Positions 48,956 through 57,860 of a stretch of 64,000 nt of DNA are shown piece after piece. This DNA comes from Galbitalea sp036271875. Lineage in GTDB: Bacteria; Actinomycetota; Actinomycetes; Actinomycetales; Microbacteriaceae. Position 1 is the first letter of the stretch. Each line of letters begins with the position of its first letter. Position numbers and translations under genes: made by a program. Location: the NCBI GenBank assembly GCA_036271875.1, contig DATAZU010000038.1:16871-80870 (forward strand), read 5' to 3'. The notes beneath the pieces are model-generated. The model was not told the origin of the DNA. It did no database searches and saw only the letters and a program-made list of their open reading frames with translations.

Positions 48956-50605
48956 ATGACCGGACCGGCCGATGACGACTTCAATCGTCTCGTTATCGAT
49001 CCAACCGTGTCGAACAAGCTCAAGCGGGAACTCTACGAGCTGGACCATCGCGCCGTCACCGACAGGCTATGGGACGCACTGGCTACCACTCCGGAACGCA
49101 CGCGCGCCGTGCGAGCAATCGGTCCGATCGCGGTAACCCTGCTGGCAGCCGGGACGCGGCTGTGGAACCTGGGAAGTCCTCGCGCGCTCGTGTTCGACGA
49201 GACCTTCTACGTGAAGGATGCCTACACGCTCTCCAAGCTCGGCTATGAGGGAACCTGGCCGGCCAATGCCGATCCGCAATTCGCGAAGGGGATCGTCAAC
49301 ACCTACAACTCGACGGCATCCTTCGTCGTTCATCCGCCACTCGGCAAGTGGATCATGTCACTTGGCTACGACTGGCTCGGCGTGACGAATCCGGTTAGCT
49401 GGCGCATCATGACCGCGATCTGCGGAATTCTCGCGGTCGTTCTGCTGATGGTCATCGCGAAATACCTGTTCAAGTCGACACTGGTTGCGACGATTGCCGG
49501 CTTCCTGATGGCAATCGACGGCAACGCGATCGTAATGAGTCGAGTAGGACTGCTCGACAACTTCGTGATGTTCTTCGCGCTCGTCGGTTTCGGCCTCATC
49601 CTGCTGGATCGCAAGTGGAGCGCCGAGAGGCTCGCGCTGTGGATCAAGAAGCGCGGGGACCAGGGGAAGCCGACCGACTGGGGTCCCGCACTGTGGTGGC
49701 GGCCGTGGCTGATTCTCGCCGGTCTCGCGTTCGGACTCGACACCGCTGTGAAGTGGAACGGCATCTACTTCCTGGCCTTCTTCGCCGTCTACACCGTCGT
49801 CGTCGACCTTGTGGCTCGCAAGCATGCTGGGCTATCGTTCTGGGTCTCCGGAACCCTGCTTAAGCAGGCGCCGACAACGTTCCTCCTGATGGTTCCGATC
49901 GCCGTTGCCGGATATCTCGTGAGTTGGACCGGCTGGTTCGTCACGATCGGCGGCTACGACCGCACCTTTGCTGACCAGCCCGGCAACGCCTGGAAGGGGA
50001 CCTGGGCGTGGGTCCCGCACACAATCCAGAGTTTCCTGCAGTTCGAATACCAGGTCTGGAACTTCAACGTCAACGAGAACTCACCACATCCCTACGCCGC
50101 GAACCCGCTCACCTGGTTACTCATGTCCAGGCCGACCAGCATGTATTACGCCGGCACGACCTTCGGCCAGGACGGATGCACGAGCTCATCGTGCGGATCA
50201 TCGATCGCCGAAATCGCCAATCCGTTGATCTGGTACGCGGGAGTAGCGGCGGCGCTCTATTTGCTCTACCGCCTCATTCGGTATCGAGAGTGGCGAGTGG
50301 GACTGATCCTCGCCGGCGTCGCCGCCGGATACCTGCCGTGGCTGCTGTACACGAACCGCACCGTTTTCCAGTTTTACACGATCGTCTTCGAGCCGTACCT
50401 GCTGCTCGCGGTCGCATTCGTCGCATCCCGGCTCATCGGGACGAGGAACGATCCGGGGCCGAAACGCGACGCGGGGATGCGCTGGATCGCTGTCTTCCTG
50501 GTTGCGGCAGTGGGGATCAGCATCTTTTTCTGGCCGCTATGGACGGGAATCCAAATCCCGTTCTCGTATCTTCAAATTCACTACTGGATCCCGTCCTGGG
50601 AGTAA
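48956..50605 (+). CDS. pmt: Protein O-mannosyltransferase (PMT/GT39)
   Basis: This 549-residue multi-pass membrane enzyme transfers mannose from polyprenyl-phosphate-mannose to Ser/Thr of secreted proteins. The GT39 signature VFDETFYVKDAYTLSKLGYEG (FDE near residue 82) is present, with HPPLGKWIM, FGLDTAVKWNGIYF, and the C-terminal four-helix PMT region with AGVAAGYLPWLLYTNRTVFQ. About eleven hydrophobic segments are seen. No ribosome-binding site precedes the ATG; TAGCAT ends six bases upstream, so it may be leaderless. It is divergent from rsmI, as in other actinobacteria. Confidence 0.95.
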   Translation: MTGPADDDFNRLVIDPTVSNKLKRELYELDHRAVTDRLWDALATTPERTRAVRAIGPIAVTLLAAGTRLWNLGSPRALVFDETFYVKDAYTLSKLGYEGTWPANADPQFAKGIVNTYNSTASFVVHPPLGKWIMSLGYDWLGVTNPVSWRIMTAICGILAVVLLMVIAKYLFKSTLVATIAGFLMAIDGNAIVMSRVGLLDNFVMFFALVGFGLILLDRKWSAERLALWIKKRGDQGKPTDWGPALWWRPWLILAGLAFGLDTAVKWNGIYFLAFFAVYTVVVDLVARKHAGLSFWVSGTLLKQAPTTFLLMVPIAVAGYLVSWTGWFVTIGGYDRTFADQPGNAWKGTWAWVPHTIQSFLQFEYQVWNFNVNENSPHPYAANPLTWLLMSRPTSMYYAGTTFGQDGCTSSSCGSSIAEIANPLIWYAGVAAALYLLYRLIRYREWRVGLILAGVAAGYLPWLLYTNRTVFQFYTIVFEPYLLLAVAFVASRLIGTRNDPGPKRDAGMRWIAVFLVAAVGISIFFWPLWTGIQIPFSYLQIHYWIPSWE

Positions 50606-50680
50606 GACGCCGTCCCTTTCGATCACGAAGTGTTACGCGTGGGGACGGACACTCGGGCGCGGACGGCTACCGTGATCTGC

Positions 50681-51973
50681 ATGGCAGATCGCGAGTGGGG
50701 CTTCAAGACCCGTGCTATTCACGCAGGCAACATCCCCGATCAGGTGACAGGTGCTCGTGCGCTTCCCATCTACCAAACCAGTGCGTTCGTTTTCGATGAC
50801 ACAGCGGATGCCGCCGCTCGGTTCGCGCTGCAGAAGTACGGCAACATTTACTCCCGACTCGCGAACCCGACGGTCGCGGCCTTCGAGGAACGAGTTGCGA
50901 GTCTCGAGGGCGGGATCGGTGCAGTCGCAACCGCGAGCGGGCTCAGCGCACAATTCGTGACGTTCGCGTCGCTCGCGGGCGCGGGCGACCACATCGTCGC
51001 CTCGGCAAATCTCTACGGTGGCTCGATTACCCAACTGGATGTCACGCTGCGACGCTTCGGAGTCGAAACAACGTTCATCCAGAGTTCCGATCCGGCCGAC
51101 TACGCCGCGGCGATCCAGGACAACACGAAGCTGATTTTTGCCGAGACGATTGCGAATCCGTCCGGAGAGATTGCCGACATCGAGGGCCTTGCAGGCATCG
51201 CGCACTCCCACCATCTGCCGCTCATCATCGACTCGACGATTGCAACGCCGTACCTGAACCGCCCCCTCGAATGGGGTGCCGACGTCGTGATTCACTCGGC
51301 AACCAAGTTCCTCGGTGGCCACGGAACGACCCTCGGGGGTGTCGTCGTGGAGGGCGGCCGCTTCCACTGGGCCAACGAGCACTTCCCGAAGTTCGACGAA
51401 CCGACACCCACATACGGTGGGCTGAACTGGCACGGCATCTTCGGCGAGTACGCATTCCTCACTCGGCTTCGTGCCGAGCAACTGCGCGATATCGGTCCGA
51501 CGCTCAGCCCGCATTCCGCCTGGCTGTTGGCCCAGGGCGTCGAGACGCTGCCCTATCGAATCCAGGCTCACATCGACAACACGAGAATCGTCGCCGAGTG
51601 GCTGGACGCTGACCCGCGAATCGAGTTCGTGAACTGGGCCGGTCTGTCGTCGCACCCACACCACGACCGGGCGCAGAAATACCTGCCAAAGGGTCCCGGC
51701 TCGGTCTTCTCGTTCGGGGTCAAGGGCGGCCGCCCGGTTGGCCAGAAACTCATCGAATCCGTGGATCTGGCCAGCCATCTCGCGAACATTGGCGACGCAA
51801 AAACGCTGATCATTCATCCGGCATCAACAACTCACGCGCAGCTCACCGAGCAACAGCTGGTCGAGGCCGGTGTACAGCCGGGCACGGTTCGCCTCAGCGT
51901 CGGAATAGAGGATGCCGATGACATTGTTTATGACCTCGACCAGGCTCTGACCGGCGCACTGAAGGACAACTGA
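50681..51973 (+). CDS. O-acetylhomoserine sulfhydrylase-like PLP enzyme (MetY type)
   Basis: This 430-residue Cys/Met-metabolism PLP enzyme probably makes homocysteine from O-acetylhomoserine and sulfide. It shows TRAIHAGNIPDQVTGARALP, NPTVAAFEERVASLEGG, the PLP Lys in VIHSATKFLGGHGTTLGGVV, and the C-terminal VRLSVGIEDADDIVYDLDQAL. I start at ATG 50681, which has no ribosome-binding site; TACCGT at 50668-50673 may be a -10 box of a leaderless transcript. The CoA-binding gene begins in its stop codon (TGATG). Substrate choice between acetyl- and succinyl-homoserine is not proven by sequence. Confidence 0.92.
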   Translation: MADREWGFKTRAIHAGNIPDQVTGARALPIYQTSAFVFDDTADAAARFALQKYGNIYSRLANPTVAAFEERVASLEGGIGAVATASGLSAQFVTFASLAGAGDHIVASANLYGGSITQLDVTLRRFGVETTFIQSSDPADYAAAIQDNTKLIFAETIANPSGEIADIEGLAGIAHSHHLPLIIDSTIATPYLNRPLEWGADVVIHSATKFLGGHGTTLGGVVVEGGRFHWANEHFPKFDEPTPTYGGLNWHGIFGEYAFLTRLRAEQLRDIGPTLSPHSAWLLAQGVETLPYRIQAHIDNTRIVAEWLDADPRIEFVNWAGLSSHPHHDRAQKYLPKGPGSVFSFGVKGGRPVGQKLIESVDLASHLANIGDAKTLIIHPASTTHAQLTEQQLVEAGVQPGTVRLSVGIEDADDIVYDLDQALTGALKDN

Positions 51974-52539
51974 TGACCATCGCAACGACCGTACAGCTGA
52001 CCAACGGGCTGACCTGCGAAGTGCCGGCCGACTCGCCCCTCGGCAAGCTGCTGAAGTCGCAACGAACCTGGATCGGGCCGAACGCCAAGGAACGACTGAA
52101 GATCCTTCGCAGCGCCAAGTCGATCGCCATCGTCGGAGCATCTCCGAATGCGGCCCGGGCGAGCTACTTTGTCGGCACCTACCTGCAGCAGTCGAGCGAT
52201 TACCGCGTGTACTTCGTCAACCCGATGGCCGACGAAATCCTGGGACAGAAGGCCTACCCCGACCTCGCCTCGCTACCCGAAGTACCGGACATCGTGGATG
52301 TGTTCCGCAAGGGCAGCGATATTCCCTCCGTCATCGACGAGGTCATCGCGATGGGAGCGAAGGTCGTCTGGGTGCAACTGGGTATCTGGAACCAGGATGC
52401 CGCCATCTACGGCGAGAGTAAGGGTTTGACCGTCGTGATGGATCGCTGCATCAAGATCGAGCACGCTCGCTTCAACGGCGGACTTCACCTGCTCGGTTTC
52501 GACACCGGCCAGATCACGAGCCGGAAGACGATCCGCTAG
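51973..52539 (+). CDS. CoA-binding Rossmann protein (YccU type)
   Basis: This 188-residue protein is a stand-alone CoA-binding domain. It has AIVGASPNAARASYFVG, YFVNPMADEILGQKAYPDLASL, DIVDVFRKGSDIPSVIDEVI and MDRCIKIEH, the family pattern. Its start overlaps the MetY stop by one base, so the two are coupled. Such genes commonly follow metY, which suggests a function in sulfur amino-acid metabolism, but the biochemical role is unknown. A substrate or thioester link is inference. Confidence 0.9.
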   Translation: MTIATTVQLTNGLTCEVPADSPLGKLLKSQRTWIGPNAKERLKILRSAKSIAIVGASPNAARASYFVGTYLQQSSDYRVYFVNPMADEILGQKAYPDLASLPEVPDIVDVFRKGSDIPSVIDEVIAMGAKVVWVQLGIWNQDAAIYGESKGLTVVMDRCIKIEHARFNGGLHLLGFDTGQITSRKTIR

Positions 52540-52637
52540 AAGAATTGTCCGCGGGGAGCACCCGGACGCGTCGCACACACGCCGTGCTGCGGCGGGAGCG
52601 GAACGTGCCCGGCGGCCAATCCTGCAGGGCGACCGAA

Positions 52638-53168
52638 CTAACCCTGACCGATCTTGTTGCCGTCGCCGGACTGCTGCTGGGAGGTGATCTTCGGACTGGT
52701 CACCGTGTTGTCGTCGCCTTCGACAACGGCCGTCCCGATCGAGGTGGATGCCGCAACCTTCTGACCGCTTCCGCTGATGCTCAACGTTGTGATGGTCGTC
52801 GCGGTGACCGTCGCGTTCGAACCGGAAATGCTCAGGACACCGACATCCGTCGCGGTCACGGTGTCATTGCTGCCCGAAATGCTGACCGTCTTGGCGCCCT
52901 GTGCACTGACGGTCACGTTGCTTGCGGCGATGGTGATGTTGTCGCACTCGGTGAGCAGCTTGTTCTTCGTGCTGGAGTTCGTGTATATGGCCGAGCCGCC
53001 CTCACAGGTGACCGCTGAGGTTGCCCCGGGTCCGCCAGCAGAGCCGCCGCCTGCGCCGCTCCCCGAGCCGTCACCGGATCCCGAGCCGGACGACGGGAAG
53101 GGTCCGGTACATCCAGCGAGCACGAATGCGAGCGCAACCAGGACGCCGGAGCCAAAAAATTTTCTCAT
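52638..53168 (-). CDS. DUF3060-type lipoprotein
   Basis: This 176-residue lipoprotein has a short signal and lipobox LAGC (MRKFFGSGVLVALAFVLAGC), a Gly-Ser-rich linker at residues 25-50, and then a repetitive beta-strand region (ISGSNDTVTATDVGVLSISG, VSISGSNDT). That region resembles DUF3060 proteins, which form a right-handed helix-like solenoid. Two cysteines near the start (CEGGSAIYT and LTEC) could form a disulfide. It is exposed on the cell surface. Function is unknown. It is divergent from the sulfurtransferase gene. Confidence 0.85.
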   Translation of the reverse strand: MRKFFGSGVLVALAFVLAGCTGPFPSSGSGSGDGSGSGAGGGSAGGPGATSAVTCEGGSAIYTNSSTKNKLLTECDNITIAASNVTVSAQGAKTVSISGSNDTVTATDVGVLSISGSNATVTATTITTLSISGSGQKVAASTSIGTAVVEGDDNTVTSPKITSQQQSGDGNKIGQG

Positions 53169-53255
53169 GTCTGGACATTCTGGCGCCCTTCGCGCGGGTT
53201 ACGTAAGGTTTCAGCTCTTCGGCGCAGTCAAAGGTTCCGCTCGTACCCTTGTCGC

Positions 53256-54128
53256 ATGACCGGACCAGCGCTCACCGCACCCCTCGTCTCCACCCAGTGG
53301 CTCGCCGACTATCTCGGCAACGAACAACTCATCGTGCTCGACGCAACGGTTCTGCCGTTCGCTGCCCCGGGCGGCCGTCCCGGATTTCTGAGTGGTCATG
53401 AGCAGTACATCGTTCATGGCCACATCCCCGGCGCCGTGTTCGCCGATCTCATCGAGGAATTTTCCGACACCGAGTCGAAACTTCCTTTCACCCATCAGGA
53501 TCCGGATGCGTTCGCCGCTGCCGCCGGTGCGCTTGGCATCGACAACGAGACGACAGTGGTGGTCTACGACGGCGCGATCGGCCAGTGGGCATCCAGACTG
53601 TGGTGGCTGTTCCGAGCGAACGGATACGACCGCGTCGCGGTGCTGGACGGCGGGTACACCAAATGGCTGGCCGAGGAACGGGCGACGGATGTTGGCCACG
53701 TCGAACCGGGTATGGCCCAGTTCACCGCGACCACACGTCCGGAACTGTGGGCGACCAGCTCGGATATCGAGGCGATCATTGCCGGCACCGAGAACGGTGC
53801 GCTGGTCTGCGGTCTGCCGCCGCGAGAATTCAGCGGCGAAGAGGGTTCACGTGCCCGACGGGGACACATTCCGGGGAGCATCAATGTGCCCGCCGGGCGC
53901 CTGGTAAGCCGAGAAACGAACACGGTGATTCCCGAGGCCGAACTGCGGGCCGAGTTCGGGACGACGCTCAATGACGATCGAATCGTCGCATACTGCGCCG
54001 CGGGTATTGCCGCTTCAGCCGATGCTCTCGCCCTGACGCTGCTCGGTCACCGGAACGTTGCCATCTACGACGGCTCGCTGTTCGAGTGGAGCGCCGATGA
54101 ACGCTTCCCCGTGGCAAGCCTCGTCTAA
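53256..54128 (+). CDS. Thiosulfate/mercaptopyruvate sulfurtransferase (two-domain rhodanese)
   Basis: This 290-residue protein has two rhodanese domains. The first (residues 10-130) starts LVSTQWLADYLGNEQLIVLD and has GHIPGAVFADLIEEF. The second (150-285) has GHIPGSINVPAGR and the active-site loop YCAAGIAASADALAL, with catalytic Cys. It moves sulfane sulfur from thiosulfate or 3-mercaptopyruvate to a thiophilic acceptor; the loop CAAGIAAS differs from the classical CRKGVT, so the donor is uncertain. Its stop overlaps the end of the convergent DUF255 gene by 4 nt. Confidence 0.93.
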   Translation: MTGPALTAPLVSTQWLADYLGNEQLIVLDATVLPFAAPGGRPGFLSGHEQYIVHGHIPGAVFADLIEEFSDTESKLPFTHQDPDAFAAAAGALGIDNETTVVVYDGAIGQWASRLWWLFRANGYDRVAVLDGGYTKWLAEERATDVGHVEPGMAQFTATTRPELWATSSDIEAIIAGTENGALVCGLPPREFSGEEGSRARRGHIPGSINVPAGRLVSRETNTVIPEAELRAEFGTTLNDDRIVAYCAAGIAASADALALTLLGHRNVAIYDGSLFEWSADERFPVASLV

Positions 54129-55936
54129 CTGCGAGGGAGCTTATCCATCTGTGCTTCGAGCGAATCTGCGTCGAACACGGCAAGTTGACAGACGAAGTTG
54201 TCGCACAAATAGGCGGTCTCGCGATCGTCAAGTTGAGCGCGACCGTCGAACAGTTCGAATCCGGCGTCGGCAAACGCTCCGGCCTGATCGGGGGTAACGG
54301 CGACTCCGATGCCCGCGCGCCAGGCGTGCGCGATCCAGGACAGACGGCTCGTCGCGTCGCTAGTGACGACAACCAGCTGTCGCACGGGTAGCGAGATCAT
54401 CGACATTGCGCTCAGCGCCGAACCGAACGAGATCGGGTTTGCCAGCGCAAGCGACCCGATCGCGGCCAGCGCCGTCGACGCGGTGTCCAGAAATCCCGGG
54501 GAACCGAGCCGGTCGAGGAGGATCGCGGCCCGCGCGATCGAGCTCAGCCCGCTGGGATAGGCGCCGTCACTGGGTACATCCTCGACTGCCATTCCGTGTG
54601 CGGCCAATACCGGGTCGCCGCCGCCGGGAACGGCGAAGCCACCGTCGACGGCGCACTGACCGACCAATTCACGCGCACGAATTGCAAACCGTACCTCACC
54701 GGTTGCGATCGCAAGGTCCAGGAGACCCTCGGCGAGCATGCCGAAGTCCTCAAGAGTCGGTTTGGCCGACGAAACGCGATTGCCGATCCGCGCGCGCACC
54801 AGATCCCCCGTCGCAACGAGGTCGGCGGCGGACGTGGCCGCGGCGATCCAATCGGGTTCCCGATGACTGGCACCGGCGAAAGCAAGTGCGCCGATAGCGA
54901 GGCCGTTCCAGCCGGTCAAGACTTTTTCGTCGAGCGCTGGGGGAATTTCTCGCCCACGACCCGCCGCATCCAGCCGGTAGTACCCACCCTCGAGTCGTTC
55001 GCCATCCACGACGCTCTCGCTGTCCTGCGCTGAGGCGAAACCGCCACTCGGCAAACGAAGTGTGGTCAGCAGGAACGACGCAATACCCGTGGCGAAGCGC
55101 CGGTAGTGGGAGTAAATCCGCAGCAGTTGCGCGTTGTCGTAGAGCATTCGCTCATAGTGCGGTTCGCTCCAATCTCGCCGCGTGGAGTAACGGAAGAAGC
55201 CGCCATCAATCGGATCGCGCAATGCTGATCGCTCCATGGCTTCGACCGTGCGGCGCCAGAGCCCGGAGGCTGGTCCGGAAACCATCCCACGTTCCTGCAG
55301 AAATCGTAAGACCGGCGCCACCGGAAACTTGGGCGCGCCGCCGAAGCCGCGGTACGTCTTGTCTTCCAACGCGAGCAACTCGTCGACGACTGCATCGAGT
55401 TGCTCGGACGTTGGCAGCCCATCGCCATCGCTCGGCCGAGGCGCCGCGAGTGCTGCCGCGAGACGACCCGCGGTCTCCTCGACGTTCTCACGCTGGTCGC
55501 GCCAGGCGTCCACCATCGCCTCGAGCACCTCGCGAAACGACGGCAACCCGTTCACGGGGACCGGCGGGAAGTAGGTTCCCGCGAAGAACGCGCGGCCACT
55601 CGGCGTCGCGAAGACGCTCAGCGGCCAGCCCAACTGGTCGGTGAACGCACTCGCGGCGGCGAGGTAGCTGGCGTCGACATCCGGATGCTCCTCCCGGTCC
55701 ACTTTGATGCTCACGAAGTTCTCGTTCTGGTACGCGGCAAGCACCGGATCGCTGAAGCTCTCTCGTGCCATGACGTGGCACCAGTGACAGGTCGCGTAGC
55801 CAATGGAGATGAAAACCGGAACCTGTCGCCGCTCGGCCTCGGTGAACGCCGCACTCCCCCACGGCCACCAGTCGACCGGGTTCTCTGCGTGTGATCGGAG
55901 GTAGGGGCTCACAGCACCGATGAGTCGGTTTGCCAT
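54125..55936 (-). CDS. DUF255 thioredoxin-like protein (YyaL/SSP411 type)
   Basis: The 603-residue protein starts with MANRLIGAVSPYLRSHAENP, the family N-terminus, then WPWGSAAFTEAERR, and the thioredoxin-type CHWCH motif in GYATCHWCHVMARESF. It continues with KVDREEHPDVDASYL and the helical N-acylglucosamine-epimerase-like barrel (YDNAQLLRIYSHY, DEKVLTGWNGLAIGALAFAG). Members are found across life and their reaction is unknown; the thioredoxin fold and the (alpha/alpha)6 barrel suggest a redox or sugar-related role. I start at ATG 55936; a longer open frame exists but is not the family start. It is divergent from the metallohydrolase gene by only 12 bp. Confidence 0.92.
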   Translation of the reverse strand: MANRLIGAVSPYLRSHAENPVDWWPWGSAAFTEAERRQVPVFISIGYATCHWCHVMARESFSDPVLAAYQNENFVSIKVDREEHPDVDASYLAAASAFTDQLGWPLSVFATPSGRAFFAGTYFPPVPVNGLPSFREVLEAMVDAWRDQRENVEETAGRLAAALAAPRPSDGDGLPTSEQLDAVVDELLALEDKTYRGFGGAPKFPVAPVLRFLQERGMVSGPASGLWRRTVEAMERSALRDPIDGGFFRYSTRRDWSEPHYERMLYDNAQLLRIYSHYRRFATGIASFLLTTLRLPSGGFASAQDSESVVDGERLEGGYYRLDAAGRGREIPPALDEKVLTGWNGLAIGALAFAGASHREPDWIAAATSAADLVATGDLVRARIGNRVSSAKPTLEDFGMLAEGLLDLAIATGEVRFAIRARELVGQCAVDGGFAVPGGGDPVLAAHGMAVEDVPSDGAYPSGLSSIARAAILLDRLGSPGFLDTASTALAAIGSLALANPISFGSALSAMSMISLPVRQLVVVTSDATSRLSWIAHAWRAGIGVAVTPDQAGAFADAGFELFDGRAQLDDRETAYLCDNFVCQLAVFDADSLEAQMDKLPRS

Positions 55937-55948
55937 ACGCTGAAGCCT

Positions 55949-56710
55949 ATGTCGACGATGACAGTGACCTATGTTGGCGGTCCGACCGCGATCCTCGAAT
56001 ACGCGGGCCTTCGCATCCTGGTCGATCCGACCTTCGATCCGCCACAGAGCTACGAAAGCGATGGCGAATCGCTCACGAAGACCGCCGCTCCCGGCGTTGC
56101 CTTGGAAGATCTCGGCCACATCGACCTTGTGCTGCTGTCGCATCATGAGCACGAAGACAACCTCGACACCTCGGGTCGGGAGTTAATTCTTCGACTCCCC
56201 ACGCTGAGCACCGCGAAGGCCGGAATCGATCTCGGTAAACCAGTGATCGGGCTGGACTGCTGGGAGGCCCACCGCGTCGGCGATGTCACGATCACGGCCG
56301 CTCCCGCGCTGCACGGGCCGCCCGGGATCGAACCGCTCGTCGGGCCGGTCATCGGATTTGTCCTCGAGGCCAACAACGAGCCGACCGTCTATGTCAGCGG
56401 CGACAACGCATCCCTGGATCTGGTTCGTCAGATTGCCGATCGCTTTCCCGACATCGAGGTTGCGGTGCTGTTCGCCGGAGCTGCGCGCGTGCCATCGATT
56501 GATGGAGCGCTCACGCTCACCTCGGAGGACGCGGCAGCAGCGGCGGAGATCCTTGGTGCGTCGACCGTGATTGGCGTCCACACCGAGGACTGGGCGCACT
56601 TCAGCGAGACCCGCGCACAGCTGGAAGCGGCATTCGCCGGAACCGACCGGCTCGTCGCAACGCCTCGTGGGATACCCGTCGAACTGCGACTGGCCGCGCG
56701 AACCAGTTAG
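55949..56710 (+). CDS. MBL-fold metallohydrolase (UlaG-like)
   Basis: This 253-residue metallo-beta-lactamase-fold protein has VTYVGGPTAILEYAG, RILVDPTFDPP, the metal-binding segment LSHHEHEDNLDTSG (a variant of HxHxDH), VYVSGDNASLDLVRQI and GVHTEDWAHFSE for the distal ligand. This matches the UlaG/lactonase-like group of MBL proteins. The metal motif is unusual, with Glu and Asn around the His residues, so activity should be treated as unproven. It is convergent with the phospholipase D-like gene, with a 4-nt overlap. Confidence 0.85.
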   Translation: MSTMTVTYVGGPTAILEYAGLRILVDPTFDPPQSYESDGESLTKTAAPGVALEDLGHIDLVLLSHHEHEDNLDTSGRELILRLPTLSTAKAGIDLGKPVIGLDCWEAHRVGDVTITAAPALHGPPGIEPLVGPVIGFVLEANNEPTVYVSGDNASLDLVRQIADRFPDIEVAVLFAGAARVPSIDGALTLTSEDAAAAAEILGASTVIGVHTEDWAHFSETRAQLEAAFAGTDRLVATPRGIPVELRLAARTS

Positions 56711-57711
56711 TTCGTTGGCCACCGCTCAGATGCCGCGAAGTCAGAGTTGAACGTTCCCGTAATCGAGGTGACGACGCTTGGCGCCTGCGCACCAGTGAGC
56801 ACGATCGACAGTTCGCGATTGAAACTGAGTGACGAGTACGAGGCGTTCTGCGATCCGACCAGAACCGACGCCGACGAGGTTCCCGCGTCAACGAGGACGA
56901 CCTTCTCGTGGATGTACAGCCCGGTCGCGGTGTCCGGCAGCACGTGAACGAGGCAACCGGCCGCAGTCACAATGCCAAACGCCTTGGCCCACTCTGTCTC
57001 ATCCATCATCACGATGCGGCACTTTACACCGCGCTGCGCGACCGAAGCCAGCGCCTGATAGATGTCCGAATCGGACAGCTCCTCACTCGTGAAGTCGACA
57101 CTCACGTGCGCCGACTCGATCTGGTTGACCATTGTGGATTCGGCGTCCGGCGACCAGACGAGCCCGGGCGCGTCCGATTCGTCCGTTGCGGGATTGCCGC
57201 CATTCCAGTCGTTGTCGAACGTCTTCTCGATTGCTGAAACCTGAACCGGATAGGTGTCGATGACCGCGGCATCCCGGGTCGTCGAATAGTACTTGGGTGT
57301 CAGGTTCGCCGTGGAGATGTCTGCGATTGTGCGATCGAACAGGGTCAGCTTGATGTGGAAGATGGTCGATCGGGTCGCCCAGCGCACATCCACCCCGCCA
57401 GCCTTCAACGAGGCGTATGCCGGAGTGTTGGTCGCCTGGATTTCGAACGCCGAGTCGAGCAGCACGCGAACTGCGAGTCCCCGGTGGCGAGCTGCAACGA
57501 GCGCCGCAATCTCCCGCGGATCGGTCAGCTCGTACATCTCCATGTCGATGGACTTTCGCGCCGACGCAGTCTGTGCGTACAGTCCGGCGAAACCGGCCGC
57601 CGGATACTGGATGAAAGCGAACTCCGATGGGGTACTCGGCGTGACCGCGCATCCCGCGAGCGTGGCGGCGACGACCAGGGCGACCGCGGTCGCGAGGATG
57701 CCTCGTCGCAT
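56707..57711 (-). CDS. Phospholipase D-like lipoprotein
   Basis: This 334-residue secreted lipoprotein has a signal peptide MRRGILATAVALVVAATLAG with lipobox LAGC. Two PLD repeats follow: the first HKD motif is FHIKLTLFD (H-x-K-x4-D) and the second is IHEKVVLVD with the following GSQNAS. Both motifs needed for a phosphodiesterase active site are therefore present. Substrates may be phospholipids or surface polymers. The C-terminus ends in SITGTFNSDFAASERW. It overlaps the MBL gene by 4 nt and is divergent from hrpA. Confidence 0.9.
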   Translation of the reverse strand: MRRGILATAVALVVAATLAGCAVTPSTPSEFAFIQYPAAGFAGLYAQTASARKSIDMEMYELTDPREIAALVAARHRGLAVRVLLDSAFEIQATNTPAYASLKAGGVDVRWATRSTIFHIKLTLFDRTIADISTANLTPKYYSTTRDAAVIDTYPVQVSAIEKTFDNDWNGGNPATDESDAPGLVWSPDAESTMVNQIESAHVSVDFTSEELSDSDIYQALASVAQRGVKCRIVMMDETEWAKAFGIVTAAGCLVHVLPDTATGLYIHEKVVLVDAGTSSASVLVGSQNASYSSLSFNRELSIVLTGAQAPSVVTSITGTFNSDFAASERWPTN

Positions 57712-57860
57712 GGTCCCTCCTCATGGCGACGCCACCCGTCGCTGGAATCAGCTTGGGCGCGCGGGCGTCCGAACGCAAACGTTGTCGCCACAGCCGTGAG
57801 ACGGCAGCCCAGTTCTCTCCGTGGGAAGGACAGGCGCGCGCGGAATACGATGGAAGGCTC

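Noticed and set aside
50606..50680. SAM-type riboswitch upstream of the MetY gene
   Set aside because: The gap is only 75 bases and shows no SAM-I or SAM-II conserved core; only a short CCGTCCC/GGGACGG stem is present.
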